Assembly: GCF_009663395.1 (NCBI RefSeq)
Contig: NZ_QKNW01000003.1
Span: 62,001 to 126,000, forward strand
Direction: 5' to 3'
Length of the DNA stretch: 64,000 bases
From: Halosegnis longus
GTDB taxonomy: Archaea > Halobacteriota > Halobacteria > Halobacteriales > Haloarculaceae
Part shown: positions 34,613 through 42,724 of the stretch, piece by piece
How positions within the stretch are numbered: the first letter of the stretch is position 1
Layout: each line of letters opens with the position of its first letter
Position numbers and translations under genes: made by a program
The notes under the pieces: generated by a model
Told to the model about the DNA's origin: nothing
The model's database searches: none
The model's input: only the letters and a program-made list of their open reading frames with translations

Positions 34613-35167
34613 TCAGCGTGCGTTCGATGCCATCTCCGACAGCTCGTCTGCCAACTCGTCGGCCTCATCGGGCGTCAGCGATGGGGGCTTCGAGTCGGTT
34701 CGGATCTTGATCTCACCGCCTGTTTCGTAGGCTGTGACACGGTTGACCTTCGTTGGCTCATGGTCAGTGACCGATATTGCAGCGACGTACTCGTCTGGTT
34801 CGAGCTCCCACACGAACTCCGATGGGTACATTCGCAGTGGGTCCTCGATGCAGCCACCGTGTCCGTCGTGGAACCGAAGCGTTCCGTCATCGTTGTCGAT
34901 CGCCAGCGGTTCGAATTTGACGACGGACAACGGCCCTCGGATATTATATTCGCTTCCACGACTGATCGTGTTGTAGTGTGGCGGGAGCTCCTCATCGTAC
35001 GTCTTCGGCTCGCCACGGAAGGCGACGAAGATAACCGGGTCGTCGCCGGGCCCTCGTTCCATGTCTGCTTCGAAGGCCATGTCTCGCAACCGACGGCGTG
35101 TATTGATCATGTCGGCAGCCGGCAGCCGTGCGTCCTCAAGTCGGTCGATCTCGATTGGACCGATCAT
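34613..35167 (-). CDS. 184-aa hypothetical protein
   Basis: MIGPIEIDRLEDARLPAADM, then DPVIFVAFRGEPKTYDEELP and a C-terminal helix (DEADELADELSEMASNAR). Stop lies directly at the edge of structured repeat copy 1. No family recognised. Confidence 0.65.
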   Translation of the reverse strand: MIGPIEIDRLEDARLPAADMINTRRRLRDMAFEADMERGPGDDPVIFVAFRGEPKTYDEELPPHYNTISRGSEYNIRGPLSVVKFEPLAIDNDDGTLRFHDGHGGCIEDPLRMYPSEFVWELEPDEYVAAISVTDHEPTKVNRVTAYETGGEIKIRTDSKPPSLTPDEADELADELSEMASNAR

Positions 35168-35550
35168 GATTCCACTCGGGCAACGAGGTCATCCTTCGCG
35201 TCGTACACGGCGTCGCCCAACGAGCCGACGTAGACGACTGACGTGTCGTCGTCGATGTCCAGTCGCTTCCGGGCAGTCGGAACGGCAGCTTCCGGCTCGT
35301 CTGCCTGGACCATGTACACGGCATCGCCATACACGTCGACGAAGTGGAACCCGTCGAAGGCCTCAGGTTGGATCGACCGGAGCTCACGCGCCTTCGACTG
35401 CATCTTGCCCATTGCATCGTCAAGCTTCTCGCCCGCTTCCTCCAGCGACTCTCCGCGAACGGTTCCGCCGATCGTGTCTTGGTCGCGCGTGCCAGTTCCG
35501 CGGGTGATCTCGAACTCGAACTCGTCTAGCTCGTCAGTGTTGTCACTCAT
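35164..35550 (-). CDS. 128-aa hypothetical protein
   Basis: MSDNTDELDEFEFEITRGTG, a helix (EEAGEKLDDAMGKMQSKARE) and strands FHFVDVYGDAVYMVQADEPE, VVYVGSLGDAVYDAKDDLVA. The repeated GDAVY phrase suggests an internal duplication. 4-nt overlap with the next gene. Confidence 0.65.
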   Translation of the reverse strand: MSDNTDELDEFEFEITRGTGTRDQDTIGGTVRGESLEEAGEKLDDAMGKMQSKARELRSIQPEAFDGFHFVDVYGDAVYMVQADEPEAAVPTARKRLDIDDDTSVVYVGSLGDAVYDAKDDLVARVES

Positions 35551-35578
35551 GATTGTGGTCTCTGTGGTGTCTGTGTCG

Positions 35579-36070
35579 TCAGTTGTCTGCCGTTACGATG
35601 TCGTCAGCCATCTGCAACTTCTCCGAGAACTCCTCCATGAACGTCGGATGAGTCTCGCACATGGCCTGGTCCTCATAGTTGATGTACTGTGATTCTGCTT
35701 GCTCCAAGAGGAAGTCCAGGAGCTCGCGTGGCACCGGCGCCATCTCGGCCTCCATGAGCTCCTGCCAGTTCTCCATCAGATGGATCGCCTGTCCGACGGC
35801 AACGTCGTGTGCATCGTGTCTCGATTCATGGACTGGATCGCGCTCGACACGGCCGAGTGTGAGCTGCCACTCACTGCTCGGAACGCGTGTGTGGTGGTGG
35901 CCGACCGGTGCGAGCTCTACCTCGATCACGCACTTCACGTCGAGGATGTCGTGATGGAACGTCACCATCTCGTACCCTTCGGTGCTCTCGATTCCCTCAA
36001 GCGCCCAATCGTCAGGCGCCATCTCGGTGCAGTCAACTGCACTGAAAAACACGTTCTTGTACTCTGTCAT
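35579..36070 (-). CDS. 163-aa hypothetical protein
   Basis: MTEYKNVFFSAVDCTEMAPD; a His-rich middle (FHHDILDVKCVIEVELAPVG, then HHHTR) and helical C-terminus (LLDFLLEQAESQYINYEDQA). Overlaps the next gene by 4 nt. Function unknown. Confidence 0.65.
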   Translation of the reverse strand: MTEYKNVFFSAVDCTEMAPDDWALEGIESTEGYEMVTFHHDILDVKCVIEVELAPVGHHHTRVPSSEWQLTLGRVERDPVHESRHDAHDVAVGQAIHLMENWQELMEAEMAPVPRELLDFLLEQAESQYINYEDQAMCETHPTFMEEFSEKLQMADDIVTADN

Positions 36071-36486
36071 GGTCGGAATCTGTACGTCTTCAGTCGGTCT
36101 TCGTGGTGGTGCGATGCGATCTGGGCCTTGTTATGCCGAGTCCGGTTGACGTAGTGATCACCAACGGCGATGTATAGGAGATCTTCGACATCTCCGTGAT
36201 CGGCGAACCCGGTCACCAGGTTGAGATAACACGTTGGATCGTATGCCATCCCATCTATCGTCGGCTCGATGTGGACGAGTAGATCGCCGATCTCGAAACC
36301 ATCTGTGTCACCAGTGATGTCTGTTGCCTCATCGAGTGGGAGTGAGACCGTATCGCCGGCGTATCTCACACACAACACTGGCCCATCGTCGCCTGCAAGC
36401 AGTCGCACTTCTGCCGGAACCGTTCCATCTCGGATCCTGTTCGTCAGTTGTGCGAGATCCGTTGCACGTGTATCTGTGATGCTCAT
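36067..36486 (-). CDS. 139-aa hypothetical protein
   Basis: MSITDTRATDLAQLTNRIRD, then beta strands (VRLLAGDDGPVLCVRYAGDT) and a His/Arg C-terminus. Start at 36486 chosen because the upstream extension is antisense-like and basic. Overlaps the zinc-ribbon gene by 4 nt. Confidence 0.65.
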   Translation of the reverse strand: MSITDTRATDLAQLTNRIRDGTVPAEVRLLAGDDGPVLCVRYAGDTVSLPLDEATDITGDTDGFEIGDLLVHIEPTIDGMAYDPTCYLNLVTGFADHGDVEDLLYIAVGDHYVNRTRHNKAQIASHHHEDRLKTYRFRP

Positions 36487-36731
36487 CGGTCGTAGAGCTG
36501 GATGTCGCAATCCTTGCAGTACACGGCCGTCACGTCGTACATCTCTCCCTTCGCGATGAAGTCCTCTATGATCAGCTCCCCGTCGTCGACAACAGGGTCG
36601 CCGTTCTCGTCTTTCGTGAACACGAGATCCTCCGTCTGCGTTACCTCCTGTCGAAGGTTCGCGCCACCGCATTCCGGGCATGGTTCAAAGAGTTTGTACT
36701 CGCCGTCGATGTCTGTGGTTGTGTCAGTCAT
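36483..36731 (-). CDS. 82-aa zinc-ribbon protein
   Basis: CPEC near residue 18 and YCKDC near 72 with an acidic beta region between: a split zinc ribbon. The layout is the same as the 77-aa protein at 37533 (CPEC...WCNDC), so the two are probable paralogues. Confidence 0.7.
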   Translation of the reverse strand: MTDTTTDIDGEYKLFEPCPECGGANLRQEVTQTEDLVFTKDENGDPVVDDGELIIEDFIAKGEMYDVTAVYCKDCDIQLYDR

Positions 36732-36733
36732 TG

Positions 36734-37096
36734 TTAGTCGTCAGTTGGGGTGGATCGCACCGTGATCGTCGATTGTTCGTACGTGATCGGGTCGTCTTGG
36801 AACTCGACCTCCTCTTCGATGGACTCAACGTCGCGCTCGATGGTGGACGCTACACCCTCAGCGTCATCCATCGTCCCGAGTGCAGCGATGATGGCCTGTT
36901 CGACCGCGAACTTCGCATCATCGTCGCCCGAGAGCCGTTCGAGCTCGGTGAGGGCAGCAGCTAGCTCCGTCTGGGCTGTTTGGATCGGATGTGGGCCAGG
37001 ATCGTCGATCGTTGCGTCGTACTGTTCAACGAGTGAGTCGACAGTGACTTCCTCGACGCCGTCAAGTGGGCCGTTCGGACCGGTGAGTGTCTCCAT
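36734..37096 (-). CDS. 120-aa acidic helical protein
   Basis: METLTGPNGPLDGVEEVTVD with Glu/Ala-rich helices (AQTELAAALTELERLSGDDD; AEGVASTIERDVESIEEEVE) that could form a coiled coil. Start overlaps the 146-aa gene. Function unknown. Confidence 0.6.
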   Translation of the reverse strand: METLTGPNGPLDGVEEVTVDSLVEQYDATIDDPGPHPIQTAQTELAAALTELERLSGDDDAKFAVEQAIIAALGTMDDAEGVASTIERDVESIEEEVEFQDDPITYEQSTITVRSTPTDD

Positions 37097-37536
37097 CAGT
37101 TCACCGCCTCCCCGGTGTCTTCCCGGTAGTACGTCGTCGTCTCCAGTGCTCGGACGACGTTGCCTCTGACCCACTCCAGCCAGAGTGCTTCGTGACTGTC
37201 GAGCTTCGTCCACCTGATGGGGTTGTGCTCTGGCGAGTCAGTGTCAGCCAGTGCGTGGCGCACTTCGAGTGGCGCAGTGGACGTGACTTCGAACACGAAG
37301 TCGGCTTGTTCTGTCTCGGTCGCCTCTGGCGTGATGTAGAACGCGTCTCCCGTCCGGAAGTCGATCGCGTGTTCAACGAACCCGTCATCGATTTCGACGT
37401 ACTCGTCTTCCTCGTAGGCTGGTTCTGCACCGAGGCTTGCTGCGAGCCGGATTGCCTCACGGAGCGTCCACTCCGGATTCACAGTGATTGATTCGATGTC
37501 GATCTCCTGTCGGCCGGGTTGTCCTGGGTGTTTCAT
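37096..37536 (-). CDS. 146-aa hypothetical protein
   Basis: MKHPGQPGRQEIDIESITVN, WTLREAIRLAASLGAEPAYE and strands (ADFVFEVTSTAPLEVRHALA). Overlaps both neighbours. No family recognised. Confidence 0.65.
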   Translation of the reverse strand: MKHPGQPGRQEIDIESITVNPEWTLREAIRLAASLGAEPAYEEDEYVEIDDGFVEHAIDFRTGDAFYITPEATETEQADFVFEVTSTAPLEVRHALADTDSPEHNPIRWTKLDSHEALWLEWVRGNVVRALETTTYYREDTGEAVN

Positions 37537-37766
37537 CGTAGTAGTCGTTCAAGCTGCAGGTCATCGTTGGCATCACGGTCAACGAGGAGCTCGTCGCAGT
37601 CGTTACACCACACCATCACTGCATCGCCGATGTGGTCGACGTCTCCCATCCCGTGGGCCGGGTCTGTCGTCATCTTCGCGAGGACAACTTCACGGAACTG
37701 AGTCGATCCACACTCGGGACACTCATGGTCGCCGTATTCGAAGTCCTCATGTTGTTGGTCTGTCAT
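37533..37766 (-). CDS. 77-aa zinc-ribbon protein
   Basis: CPECGSTQFREVVLAKMTTD ... VWCNDCDELLVDRD: two Cys pairs ~35 residues apart. Similar to the zinc-ribbon at 36483. Sits in a run of 4-nt-overlapping genes. Confidence 0.7.
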   Translation of the reverse strand: MTDQQHEDFEYGDHECPECGSTQFREVVLAKMTTDPAHGMGDVDHIGDAVMVWCNDCDELLVDRDANDDLQLERLLR

Positions 37767-37996
37767 TGGAATTGCTCAGGCAGGTCGTCACGCTTCACGT
37801 ACACGTCGTCGCGATCCACCGTCGGCTCGCGGAAGTTGTACTGCTCCATCGGATACGGCCGATGAATCAGCGTGAGTTGGCCGTCATCATGCACTTTCGA
37901 CACCTTCGCCTCGACGACCATCGGTTCGGACGTGTACGGTGCCAGTGCAGGCAAGATGTAGAAGACGTTGTCGCCTTCCTCGATCGGGTCGCTCAT
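37763..37996 (-). CDS. 77-aa SH3-like hypothetical protein
   Basis: MSDPIEEGDNVFYILPALAP, VEAKVSKVHDDGQLTLIHRP, DDVYVKRDDLPEQFQ: the order GD-V-strand, V-x-K-V-strand, W/Y-x-x-L fits a small SH3-like barrel. Function unknown. Confidence 0.6.
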   Translation of the reverse strand: MSDPIEEGDNVFYILPALAPYTSEPMVVEAKVSKVHDDGQLTLIHRPYPMEQYNFREPTVDRDDVYVKRDDLPEQFQ

Positions 37997-38283
37997 CAGA
38001 TCTCTACGATTTCTCGCGTATCATTGTTCGTGATCGTCCCGGCCATGATATCAATCGAGCCGACGGCCGAACAGGCGAGCGTTGCCTCCAACAGTGCTGA
38101 AACGCGTTGGAACGCCTGTGCTGGCGACTCGGCGACACATGCTCGCGAGGCAGTCATGAGCCGACCCTCATCGACGTCGACTTCACCGAAATCGGTCAAC
38201 TCCTCGACTATCTCATCTGGCTGCTTCCGGTCTGTTACTGGAAAGAATTCGATCGCCACGTGGTATATCGTTGATCCTGTCAT
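37996..38283 (-). CDS. 95-aa hypothetical protein
   Basis: MTGSTIYHVAIEFFPVTDRK, an alpha/beta protein with a Cys/Ala-rich helix (LLEATLACSAVGSIDIMAGT). Starts within 4 nt of the upstream stop. Function unknown. Confidence 0.6.
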   Translation of the reverse strand: MTGSTIYHVAIEFFPVTDRKQPDEIVEELTDFGEVDVDEGRLMTASRACVAESPAQAFQRVSALLEATLACSAVGSIDIMAGTITNNDTREIVEI

Positions 38284-38456
38284 TGTTCGGGTGTGTTGCA
38301 CATCGGGCACGGCTCGTAGTCATCTTCCTGTGCGTCTTCGAGGGTCATCGCCTTCGGAGCGATATCACTACAGGCAGGTGTGCCGTGGTAGTTGTTCCCG
38401 CGACCCTTCGAAACGTAGACCGTCTCGGATTCGTTCTGGTATTCAGTCGTTGACAT
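38280..38456 (-). CDS. 58-aa hypothetical protein with Ada-like metal motif
   Basis: MSTTEYQNESETVYVSKGRG then NNYHGTPACSDI and YEPCPMCNTPEQ. The V-x-S-K-G-N-YH-x-x-C ... C-x2-C pattern resembles the small phage 'Ada-like' metal domain. Overlaps the HhH gene by 14 nt. Confidence 0.6.
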   Translation of the reverse strand: MSTTEYQNESETVYVSKGRGNNYHGTPACSDIAPKAMTLEDAQEDDYEPCPMCNTPEQ

Positions 38457-38835
38457 CAGGTTGCGCCTCGATAATTCGCTCTCCGTTCGATTTTCCGACG
38501 CCGTCGATCGTCCGCAGCTCGTCCATATCTGCCTGACAGAACGAGCGCCAGCCGTCGAAGTGCTGGACGATGTTGGACTGCGTTTCGGCACCAACACCGT
38601 GGACATCGACTGCGTCGGCGATTCGCTCATCGACCGGCTTCACCGTCTCGTCGACAGCGACGCTGGTCGTGTACGTCGGGCAGCCACAGACGGGACACTT
38701 CGTCGCGGTCGTCGTCAACTGCTCGTCGGGATCGTACTCATCCGGCCCGTAGTAGACCGGACGATCGCCGTTCGGATGTTCATCACCACAGTCGCTACAC
38801 TGTGCAACGATGGTCGTTCTCGTCTCGGCACTCAT
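38443..38835 (-). CDS. Zinc ribbon plus helix-hairpin-helix protein
   Basis: A 130-aa protein. Residues ~13-55 carry CSDC and CPVCGC (zinc). The C-terminal half is a helix-hairpin-helix pair: VDVHGVGAETQSNIVQHFDG and LRTIDGVGKSNGERIIEAQP, each with the G-x-G hairpin. HhH units bind DNA backbone non-specifically, so a DNA-binding adaptor is likely. Similar HhH units occur in the SLOG proteins at 51070 and 53875. Confidence 0.72.
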   Translation of the reverse strand: MSAETRTTIVAQCSDCGDEHPNGDRPVYYGPDEYDPDEQLTTTATKCPVCGCPTYTTSVAVDETVKPVDERIADAVDVHGVGAETQSNIVQHFDGWRSFCQADMDELRTIDGVGKSNGERIIEAQPDVND

Positions 38836-39218
38836 ACGTCGAACTTGCCATCGCTCTGTGCTGATTGTACGTCCTCCATCGTGATTGCTCTCGCTTCGTC
38901 GAAGTCGGGGAACTCTCTCGTTTCGATCGACGTTGTGTGGTCGCCAATGACTGGCTCCATCCCATCAATGAATGGGAGCTTCAGCAATTGGATCATCCCG
39001 GCGAGCTCGACCTGTTGCTGAATCCTCGTTCGCACTGAGCTGTCGTTCGACTGCTCTACCTTCGACAGGGTGAGGCGTCCAGCGTCGTCCAGCGTCCACT
39101 CTGTCTCATACCGGATGAAATCAGAGCCTTCTCTCTCGACTGTTAGGTCGATCTTGTTGATCCGTCCATCACTTCTGAACGTGGCTACCGGGAGTCGTGT
39201 TTTGTATAGGTCTAACAT
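38832..39218 (-). CDS. 128-aa hypothetical protein
   Basis: MLDLYKTRLPVATFRSDGRI; beta strands then helical C-terminus (RTRIQQQVELAGMIQLLKLP). Preceded by the promoter-like element at 39246-39270. Function unknown. Confidence 0.65.
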   Translation of the reverse strand: MLDLYKTRLPVATFRSDGRINKIDLTVEREGSDFIRYETEWTLDDAGRLTLSKVEQSNDSSVRTRIQQQVELAGMIQLLKLPFIDGMEPVIGDHTTSIETREFPDFDEARAITMEDVQSAQSDGKFDV

Positions 39219-39245
39219 CTATCGTTGTATTGGTAGTGCAATAGT

Positions 39246-39270
39246 TGAATCTACCGACTACTCGTTATCG
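39246..39270 (-). promoter_or_regulatory. Promoter-like element shared with 49041-49064
   Basis: On the minus strand the sequence is CGATAACGAGTAGTCGGTAG followed by ATTCAA; the second copy reads CGATAACTCGTAGCCGGTAG then ATACAA. Both lie 28-50 bp upstream of a leftward start and over the 3' end of the preceding gene. CGGTAGATTC also precedes the rightward gene at 17087. Promoter role inferred. Confidence 0.4.
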
Positions 39271-39623
39271 GTACGGTACGTGTGTGCTCGCTTACCACAC
39301 GCGTTGTAGATGAGCAGCTTCGGTGCCGTTGTGACGATGTCACGAGCCGTCGGATGCAGCTGGCCACTCATGATGTCGACGGCGACCGTCAGCGCCTCGT
39401 CCCACCGCTCTGCGCGAACACAGCGGATGAGCTTCCCGAGTTGCTCTCGATCGACGTTATCGCCTGCGGTCCCACGATCTTCGTGCCACTCGTAGGCCGA
39501 CTTGGCCTCATGCAGAATGCTCTGCTTGACCGACTCCATGTCGACCGTGTCTGGGTAGTAGTCAGCGCGAATCTGTTCCGTGTCGTACGTCCGTGCCGTG
39601 GACTGTCGTGCTCCAATGTTCAT
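39258..39623 (-). CDS. 121-aa hypothetical protein downstream of structured repeat 2
   Basis: MNIGARQSTARTYDTEQIRA, helical (VKQSILHEAKSAYEWHEDRG; KLIRCVRAERWDEALTVAVD). Upstream is CACGGAGCTACTATCA-ATG with GGAG as ribosome site, after the hairpin CAGCAG/CTGCTG of repeat copy 2. No family recognised. Confidence 0.62.
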   Translation of the reverse strand: MNIGARQSTARTYDTEQIRADYYPDTVDMESVKQSILHEAKSAYEWHEDRGTAGDNVDREQLGKLIRCVRAERWDEALTVAVDIMSGQLHPTARDIVTTAPKLLIYNACGKRAHTYRTDNE

Positions 39624-39660
39624 TGATAGTAGCTCCGTGATTGCCTGCAACCAGCAGCTT

Positions 39661-39842
39661 GCACTGCTGACTTCACCCCGGACGCGAAGCGCACCAGCGG
39701 GAGTAACCCCTTCGTGTCCGAACGGAGTGAGGACCGAACGGGGTTACCCTGCTGGGGCGCTCGCGCGGTGCGGTCGTCTGTAAGCGCAGCGAACAGACGT
39801 CGGTCGAGGCGACGTAGTCGTCGAAGTGCGGTTCGTTGACGA
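39661..39842 (-). repeat. Structured intergenic repeat, copy 2
   Basis: Best-preserved copy. Main stem GCGCACCAGCGGGAGTAACC...GGTTACCCTGCTGGGGCGC with inner GTCC/GGAC; CGTCTGT/ACAGACG; GGCGAC/GTCGTC. It touches the stop of the 169-aa gene (39843) and lies ~40 nt before the 121-aa gene. Confidence 0.85.
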
Positions 39843-40352
39843 TCAGCGGACTGGGCCCGCTGGAAAGACGACCTCGAATTCGAACTCGAAGTCGGTGTTG
39901 TATCCCGTCCCGATCGACGCTGCACTGACGCTGTTGAAGTACAGTTCGAGCTCGAACTCATCTTCGAACGGCTTCAACACTGCCGAGATCGACTTCGAGA
40001 TGTCGCGTGGGTCAGAGAACTGCGAACTGACGCTCGGTAGTACAGCTGGATCCGTCGGGTCATGCGGGTCCAACATGAACGGCTCGTCGACCACTGACTG
40101 GTGGAACTTGAGGTCCATCCGTCGTGTCCCGCCACCTGGCTCGATCGTCAGTCGACAGATCTGGTCGCCAACATCGTCTCTGATGTTCCGCTCGTCGAGC
40201 TCTCGAGGCGTGAGTCCGTCAACGACGATCTGGTTCGGCTTCGTGACGTTCACCGTCACGTCGAGATCGTCGAGGTCCTTCGACTGCTGACGCTCGAACA
40301 TGTCCATCACGACATCGTACACGTGCCGGAGATCTGTGTACATCGGACACAT
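39843..40352 (-). CDS. 169-aa hypothetical protein
   Basis: MCPMYTDLRHVYDVVMDMFE, then DLDVTVNVTKPNQIVVDGLT and an acidic beta C-terminus (DFEFEFEVVFPAGPVR). Stop lies at the repeat edge. ATG at 40343 is an alternative start. A similar order (helix KFQRILRNADGHELEFTDEY and FELELN end) occurs in the 117-aa protein at 45748. Confidence 0.62.
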   Translation of the reverse strand: MCPMYTDLRHVYDVVMDMFERQQSKDLDDLDVTVNVTKPNQIVVDGLTPRELDERNIRDDVGDQICRLTIEPGGGTRRMDLKFHQSVVDEPFMLDPHDPTDPAVLPSVSSQFSDPRDISKSISAVLKPFEDEFELELYFNSVSAASIGTGYNTDFEFEFEVVFPAGPVR

Positions 40353-40354
40353 CG

Positions 40355-40501
40355 TCAGATGAGCCCCATGCCCTGGATCGGGTTCGAGCAGCTACAGTCG
40401 TTGAACTGTCCGTCGTGCTCGCGTCGGTGACCATGCGGACAGGTGATCGTGACATCGTCAGCTGTCCATCCGTCGGGGAGAATGTGGTCTGGTGGCTTCA
40501 T
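40355..40501 (-). CDS. 48-aa Cys/His microprotein
   Basis: MKPPDHILPDGWTADDVTIT then CPHGHRREHDGQFNDCSCSN: a Cys/His set that could bind zinc. Overlaps the next gene by 4 nt and ends 3 nt before the 169-aa gene. Confidence 0.55.
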   Translation of the reverse strand: MKPPDHILPDGWTADDVTITCPHGHRREHDGQFNDCSCSNPIQGMGLI

Positions 40502-40788
40502 TGGTCACGGGTCAGTTTGCCGACGTCGGTCACATCACCGAGCTTGTGGATCTTTCCGATCTCACTCTCTCTGGCAACACTCGTTGCTGGCTCGCCCGCT
40601 GCATCCTCACCGTGTGCAACGGTGAGTTGTGGTCCGCCAGCTTCGTTAATGGTGAGCATCCGCTCTGTCTGTTTCGGCTGTGGGTTGGTGTCAACGACGC
40701 GAACGACGCCAGTAACTGTCTTCTCGGTTCCGTCGTCTGTGTAGTCGATATAGACGTGATCGCCATCGTCGATGTCTGTTGGTATCAT
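40498..40788 (-). CDS. 96-aa beta-barrel-like protein
   Basis: MIPTDIDDGDHVYIDYTDDG, VTGVVRVVDTNPQPKQTERM: the GD-x-V-x-I / V-x-G-V-V pattern suggests a small SH3-like barrel. Two bases separate it from the Mom-like gene. Function unknown. Confidence 0.6.
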   Translation of the reverse strand: MIPTDIDDGDHVYIDYTDDGTEKTVTGVVRVVDTNPQPKQTERMLTINEAGGPQLTVAHGEDAAGEPATSVARESEIGKIHKLGDVTDVGKLTRDQ

Positions 40789-40790
40789 CG

Positions 40791-41486
40791 TTAGTTCTCC
40801 TCTCGAAGGCTGGAGTAGCGCGTCTCGCACAACCAGCGTGCCTTCTCCCACTGGTTGATCTCGGTTTCCTCTCGATTCCCAGACGTTCGTGGAACTGATG
40901 TCCCAGCTTGGGTCCACATCAGCTCCTGATTCGGCTTCGACCCGCTGAGCGCCTTGATCATCGAGCCGGTGTGGTCGGCCCGGATGTAGGTGACGAGCAG
41001 GTCGGGCCGATACTGACTCCCGACCGTCTCCAGGAAGTGACTCTGTGAGGCAGCCATCCCGGCACTCGCAAGGTTCGCCATCTCGGCCACCACACAGATG
41101 CGGTTGACCTCGATCAGGCGATCTCCCTTGATGACATGCTTCTCGGTCCCCGCGCGATCGGCGCGAGCATCGTCACGGTGGAGCCCACCCGGTGGCTCCG
41201 TGTAGACCTTGAACCGCGACATCAGTGGATAGCGATACGTGACTGCCATCACCAACCGGTCGTCGAAGTAGACGCCGTGGTGGGCGAGATTCGCACTGTG
41301 GACCTCACCCATGTACGAGTGGTGTGACCGGTAGATCTCGTTGGCCGTTTCCTGGTCGATCTCTTCGACGGTAATCCGGTCGGCAAATCGAATGCCGAGT
41401 GGAACGGTCGGTGGCTCCCCGTTTGCACACACAGGGCAGCCACAGTCGGTACTATCGCCGTGGAAGGTTGCGAGTGATTGCGCCAT
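40791..41486 (-). CDS. Mom-like GNAT-fold protein
   Basis: A 231-aa protein. An N-terminal Cys set (CGCPVC) is followed by IYRSHHSYMGEVHSANLAHH, GVYFDDRLVMAVTYRYPLMS, LIEVNRICVVAEMANLASAG and PDLLVTYIRADHTGSMIKAL. This order (E-x-N/R-L strand, N-x-x-S helix, then a V-S/T-Y-x-D-x-x-H-x-G strand) matches the Mom family of phage adenine-modifying acyltransferases. If right, it would modify viral DNA against restriction. The match is by pattern only; a related phage GNAT of other function is possible. Confidence 0.5.
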   Translation of the reverse strand: MAQSLATFHGDSTDCGCPVCANGEPPTVPLGIRFADRITVEEIDQETANEIYRSHHSYMGEVHSANLAHHGVYFDDRLVMAVTYRYPLMSRFKVYTEPPGGLHRDDARADRAGTEKHVIKGDRLIEVNRICVVAEMANLASAGMAASQSHFLETVGSQYRPDLLVTYIRADHTGSMIKALSGSKPNQELMWTQAGTSVPRTSGNREETEINQWEKARWLCETRYSSLREEN

Positions 41487-41488
41487 GA

Positions 41489-41788
41489 TTACTCGACGTG
41501 GACGGAGTAACGGAATCTGGACTTGCTCCCACCGTACTCAATGGTCCGGACAGTGTCCTCGACGACGAAGCCGTCTGCCTCGATGATGTAGTGGACAACG
41601 TTGTCACCGAATGGCGTCAGCTCGATGCATGGCCACCATGCGCCACCATCTGCATCACGGAGCTCTCGCCCTCGCTCGTCGAGGTCAGCAAGGATGTCTT
41701 TCCCCGCTTCGTGGACGACATGACAGAGTCGGTCGGTGTCGATTCCCCCAGGCGCGTTTCGAACGTGGTATTGGTCTGGTGTGTACAT
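41489..41788 (-). CDS. 99-aa hypothetical protein
   Basis: MYTPDQYHVRNAPGGIDTDR, a helix and strands (HYIIEADGFVVEDTVRTIEY). Two bases separate it from the Mom-like gene. Function unknown. Confidence 0.62.
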   Translation of the reverse strand: MYTPDQYHVRNAPGGIDTDRLCHVVHEAGKDILADLDERGRELRDADGGAWWPCIELTPFGDNVVHYIIEADGFVVEDTVRTIEYGGSKSRFRYSVHVE

Positions 41789-41790
41789 CG

Positions 41791-42183
41791 TTACTTGAGC
41801 GTCACTTCTCTCGATGGGTCGGCAATGTTGAGCTCACGAAGCGTCTCGCTGTCCACGTATGGCTCGAGGAATTCGTCCCAGGTGAACCACGTTTCGTCGG
41901 CCACCTGGTGGTCGGCGGACTCCATGTGTGGCACCGAGCGATACAGTGAACAGTTGACGCCCTCTCTCGTCCGTTTGAGAGACACCTGTGGTGGGTCTTC
42001 GGCCATCGCGCGGAACCGGTGAACCATGATCTCCTCCACATTTCCTTGCGTGTCGATCGATCCCTCACCTGTCTTCAGCTCGTCGTGTAGTGCAACCAGT
42101 TCTTGATTCGACAGACTCGTGATGTCCGCAATTGCTGGGTTACTGTTCTTCTCGAGGTCGATTGGGTGATTGTTGTCACTCAT
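41791..42183 (-). CDS. 130-aa hypothetical protein
   Basis: MSDNNHPIDLEKNSNPAIAD; helical N-terminal half (LSNQELVALHDELKTGEGSI) and a Trp/Phe C-terminal part (ETWFTWDEFLEPYVDSETLR). 4-nt overlap with the next gene. Confidence 0.62.
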   Translation of the reverse strand: MSDNNHPIDLEKNSNPAIADITSLSNQELVALHDELKTGEGSIDTQGNVEEIMVHRFRAMAEDPPQVSLKRTREGVNCSLYRSVPHMESADHQVADETWFTWDEFLEPYVDSETLRELNIADPSREVTLK

Positions 42184-42371
42184 GTTCCAAGTTCTACAAC
42201 GATTGCGTCGGGTTCAATTTCGAACGTCGTACCGGGTTCGACGTTGAGTATCTCACTCCACGGTTCGCGACGACGACCGAGTCGGCGGTCATCGCCCGGC
42301 CGTTCCATCCACAGTTCGAGCGTTATGCAGTCTCTGTCGAACTCACAGACGGCCCACGGAGTGTTACTCAC
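42180..42371 (-). CDS. 63-aa hypothetical protein
   Basis: MSNTPWAVCEFDRDCITLEL, ending with strands (TFEIEPDAIVVELGT). Overlaps both neighbours by 4 nt. Confidence 0.58.
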   Translation of the reverse strand: MSNTPWAVCEFDRDCITLELWMERPGDDRRLGRRREPWSEILNVEPGTTFEIEPDAIVVELGT

Positions 42372-42724
42372 TCTGCATCACCGTTCCAGAGTCGCCCGTT
42401 CAGCTCTGCTTCGAGAATCTTCCATGCGAATGCCTGTGGCGACATCCCCGTCTCGTACATCTCGTGGGTCAGGAGCTTCGTGTGGGCAATGACCGAGAAC
42501 GGGTCAACGCGAACGTCCTCTGTCACACCGTCGAGCTCGAACGTGTACGGTTCAAGTGCGTACAACGGGACGCCCTCCTGGTCGTCAACCGTCGCGACGA
42601 TGTGCTTCACGGCGGTCGACGGGCCTTCTACGCTGATGCGCTCACGGTTCGAGCGCAGTAGTTCGTCTATCCATGCTTCCAAGTCGTCACTACTGTCGAA
42701 TGTTCGGTATGGTGTCTGTCCCAT
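42368..42724 (-). CDS. Short member of a three-gene paralogue array
   Basis: A 118-aa protein. The N-terminus (DDLEAWIDELLRSNRERISV) matches that of the next two genes (DELQAWLDVFVAANRDTIEE; GALQEWIDYVVAANREKVSE), and its middle (SVIAHTKLLTHEMYETGMSP...KILEAELNGRL) matches their segment VVLEHAQEISSI...AVLEANIEERI. It seems to lack the ~90-residue C-terminal part of the longer members. Confidence 0.65.
   Translation of the reverse strand: MGQTPYRTFDSSDDLEAWIDELLRSNRERISVEGPSTAVKHIVATVDDQEGVPLYALEPYTFELDGVTEDVRVDPFSVIAHTKLLTHEMYETGMSPQAFAWKILEAELNGRLWNGDAE

Noticed and set aside
34279-34668. Minus-strand frames running through the structured repeats (peptides like LDRRLFAVLTDD...)
   Set aside because: The same basic peptide appears in different frames at each copy, tracks the repeat and not a gene, and the copies contain frame-changing indels; conservation is at the RNA/DNA level.
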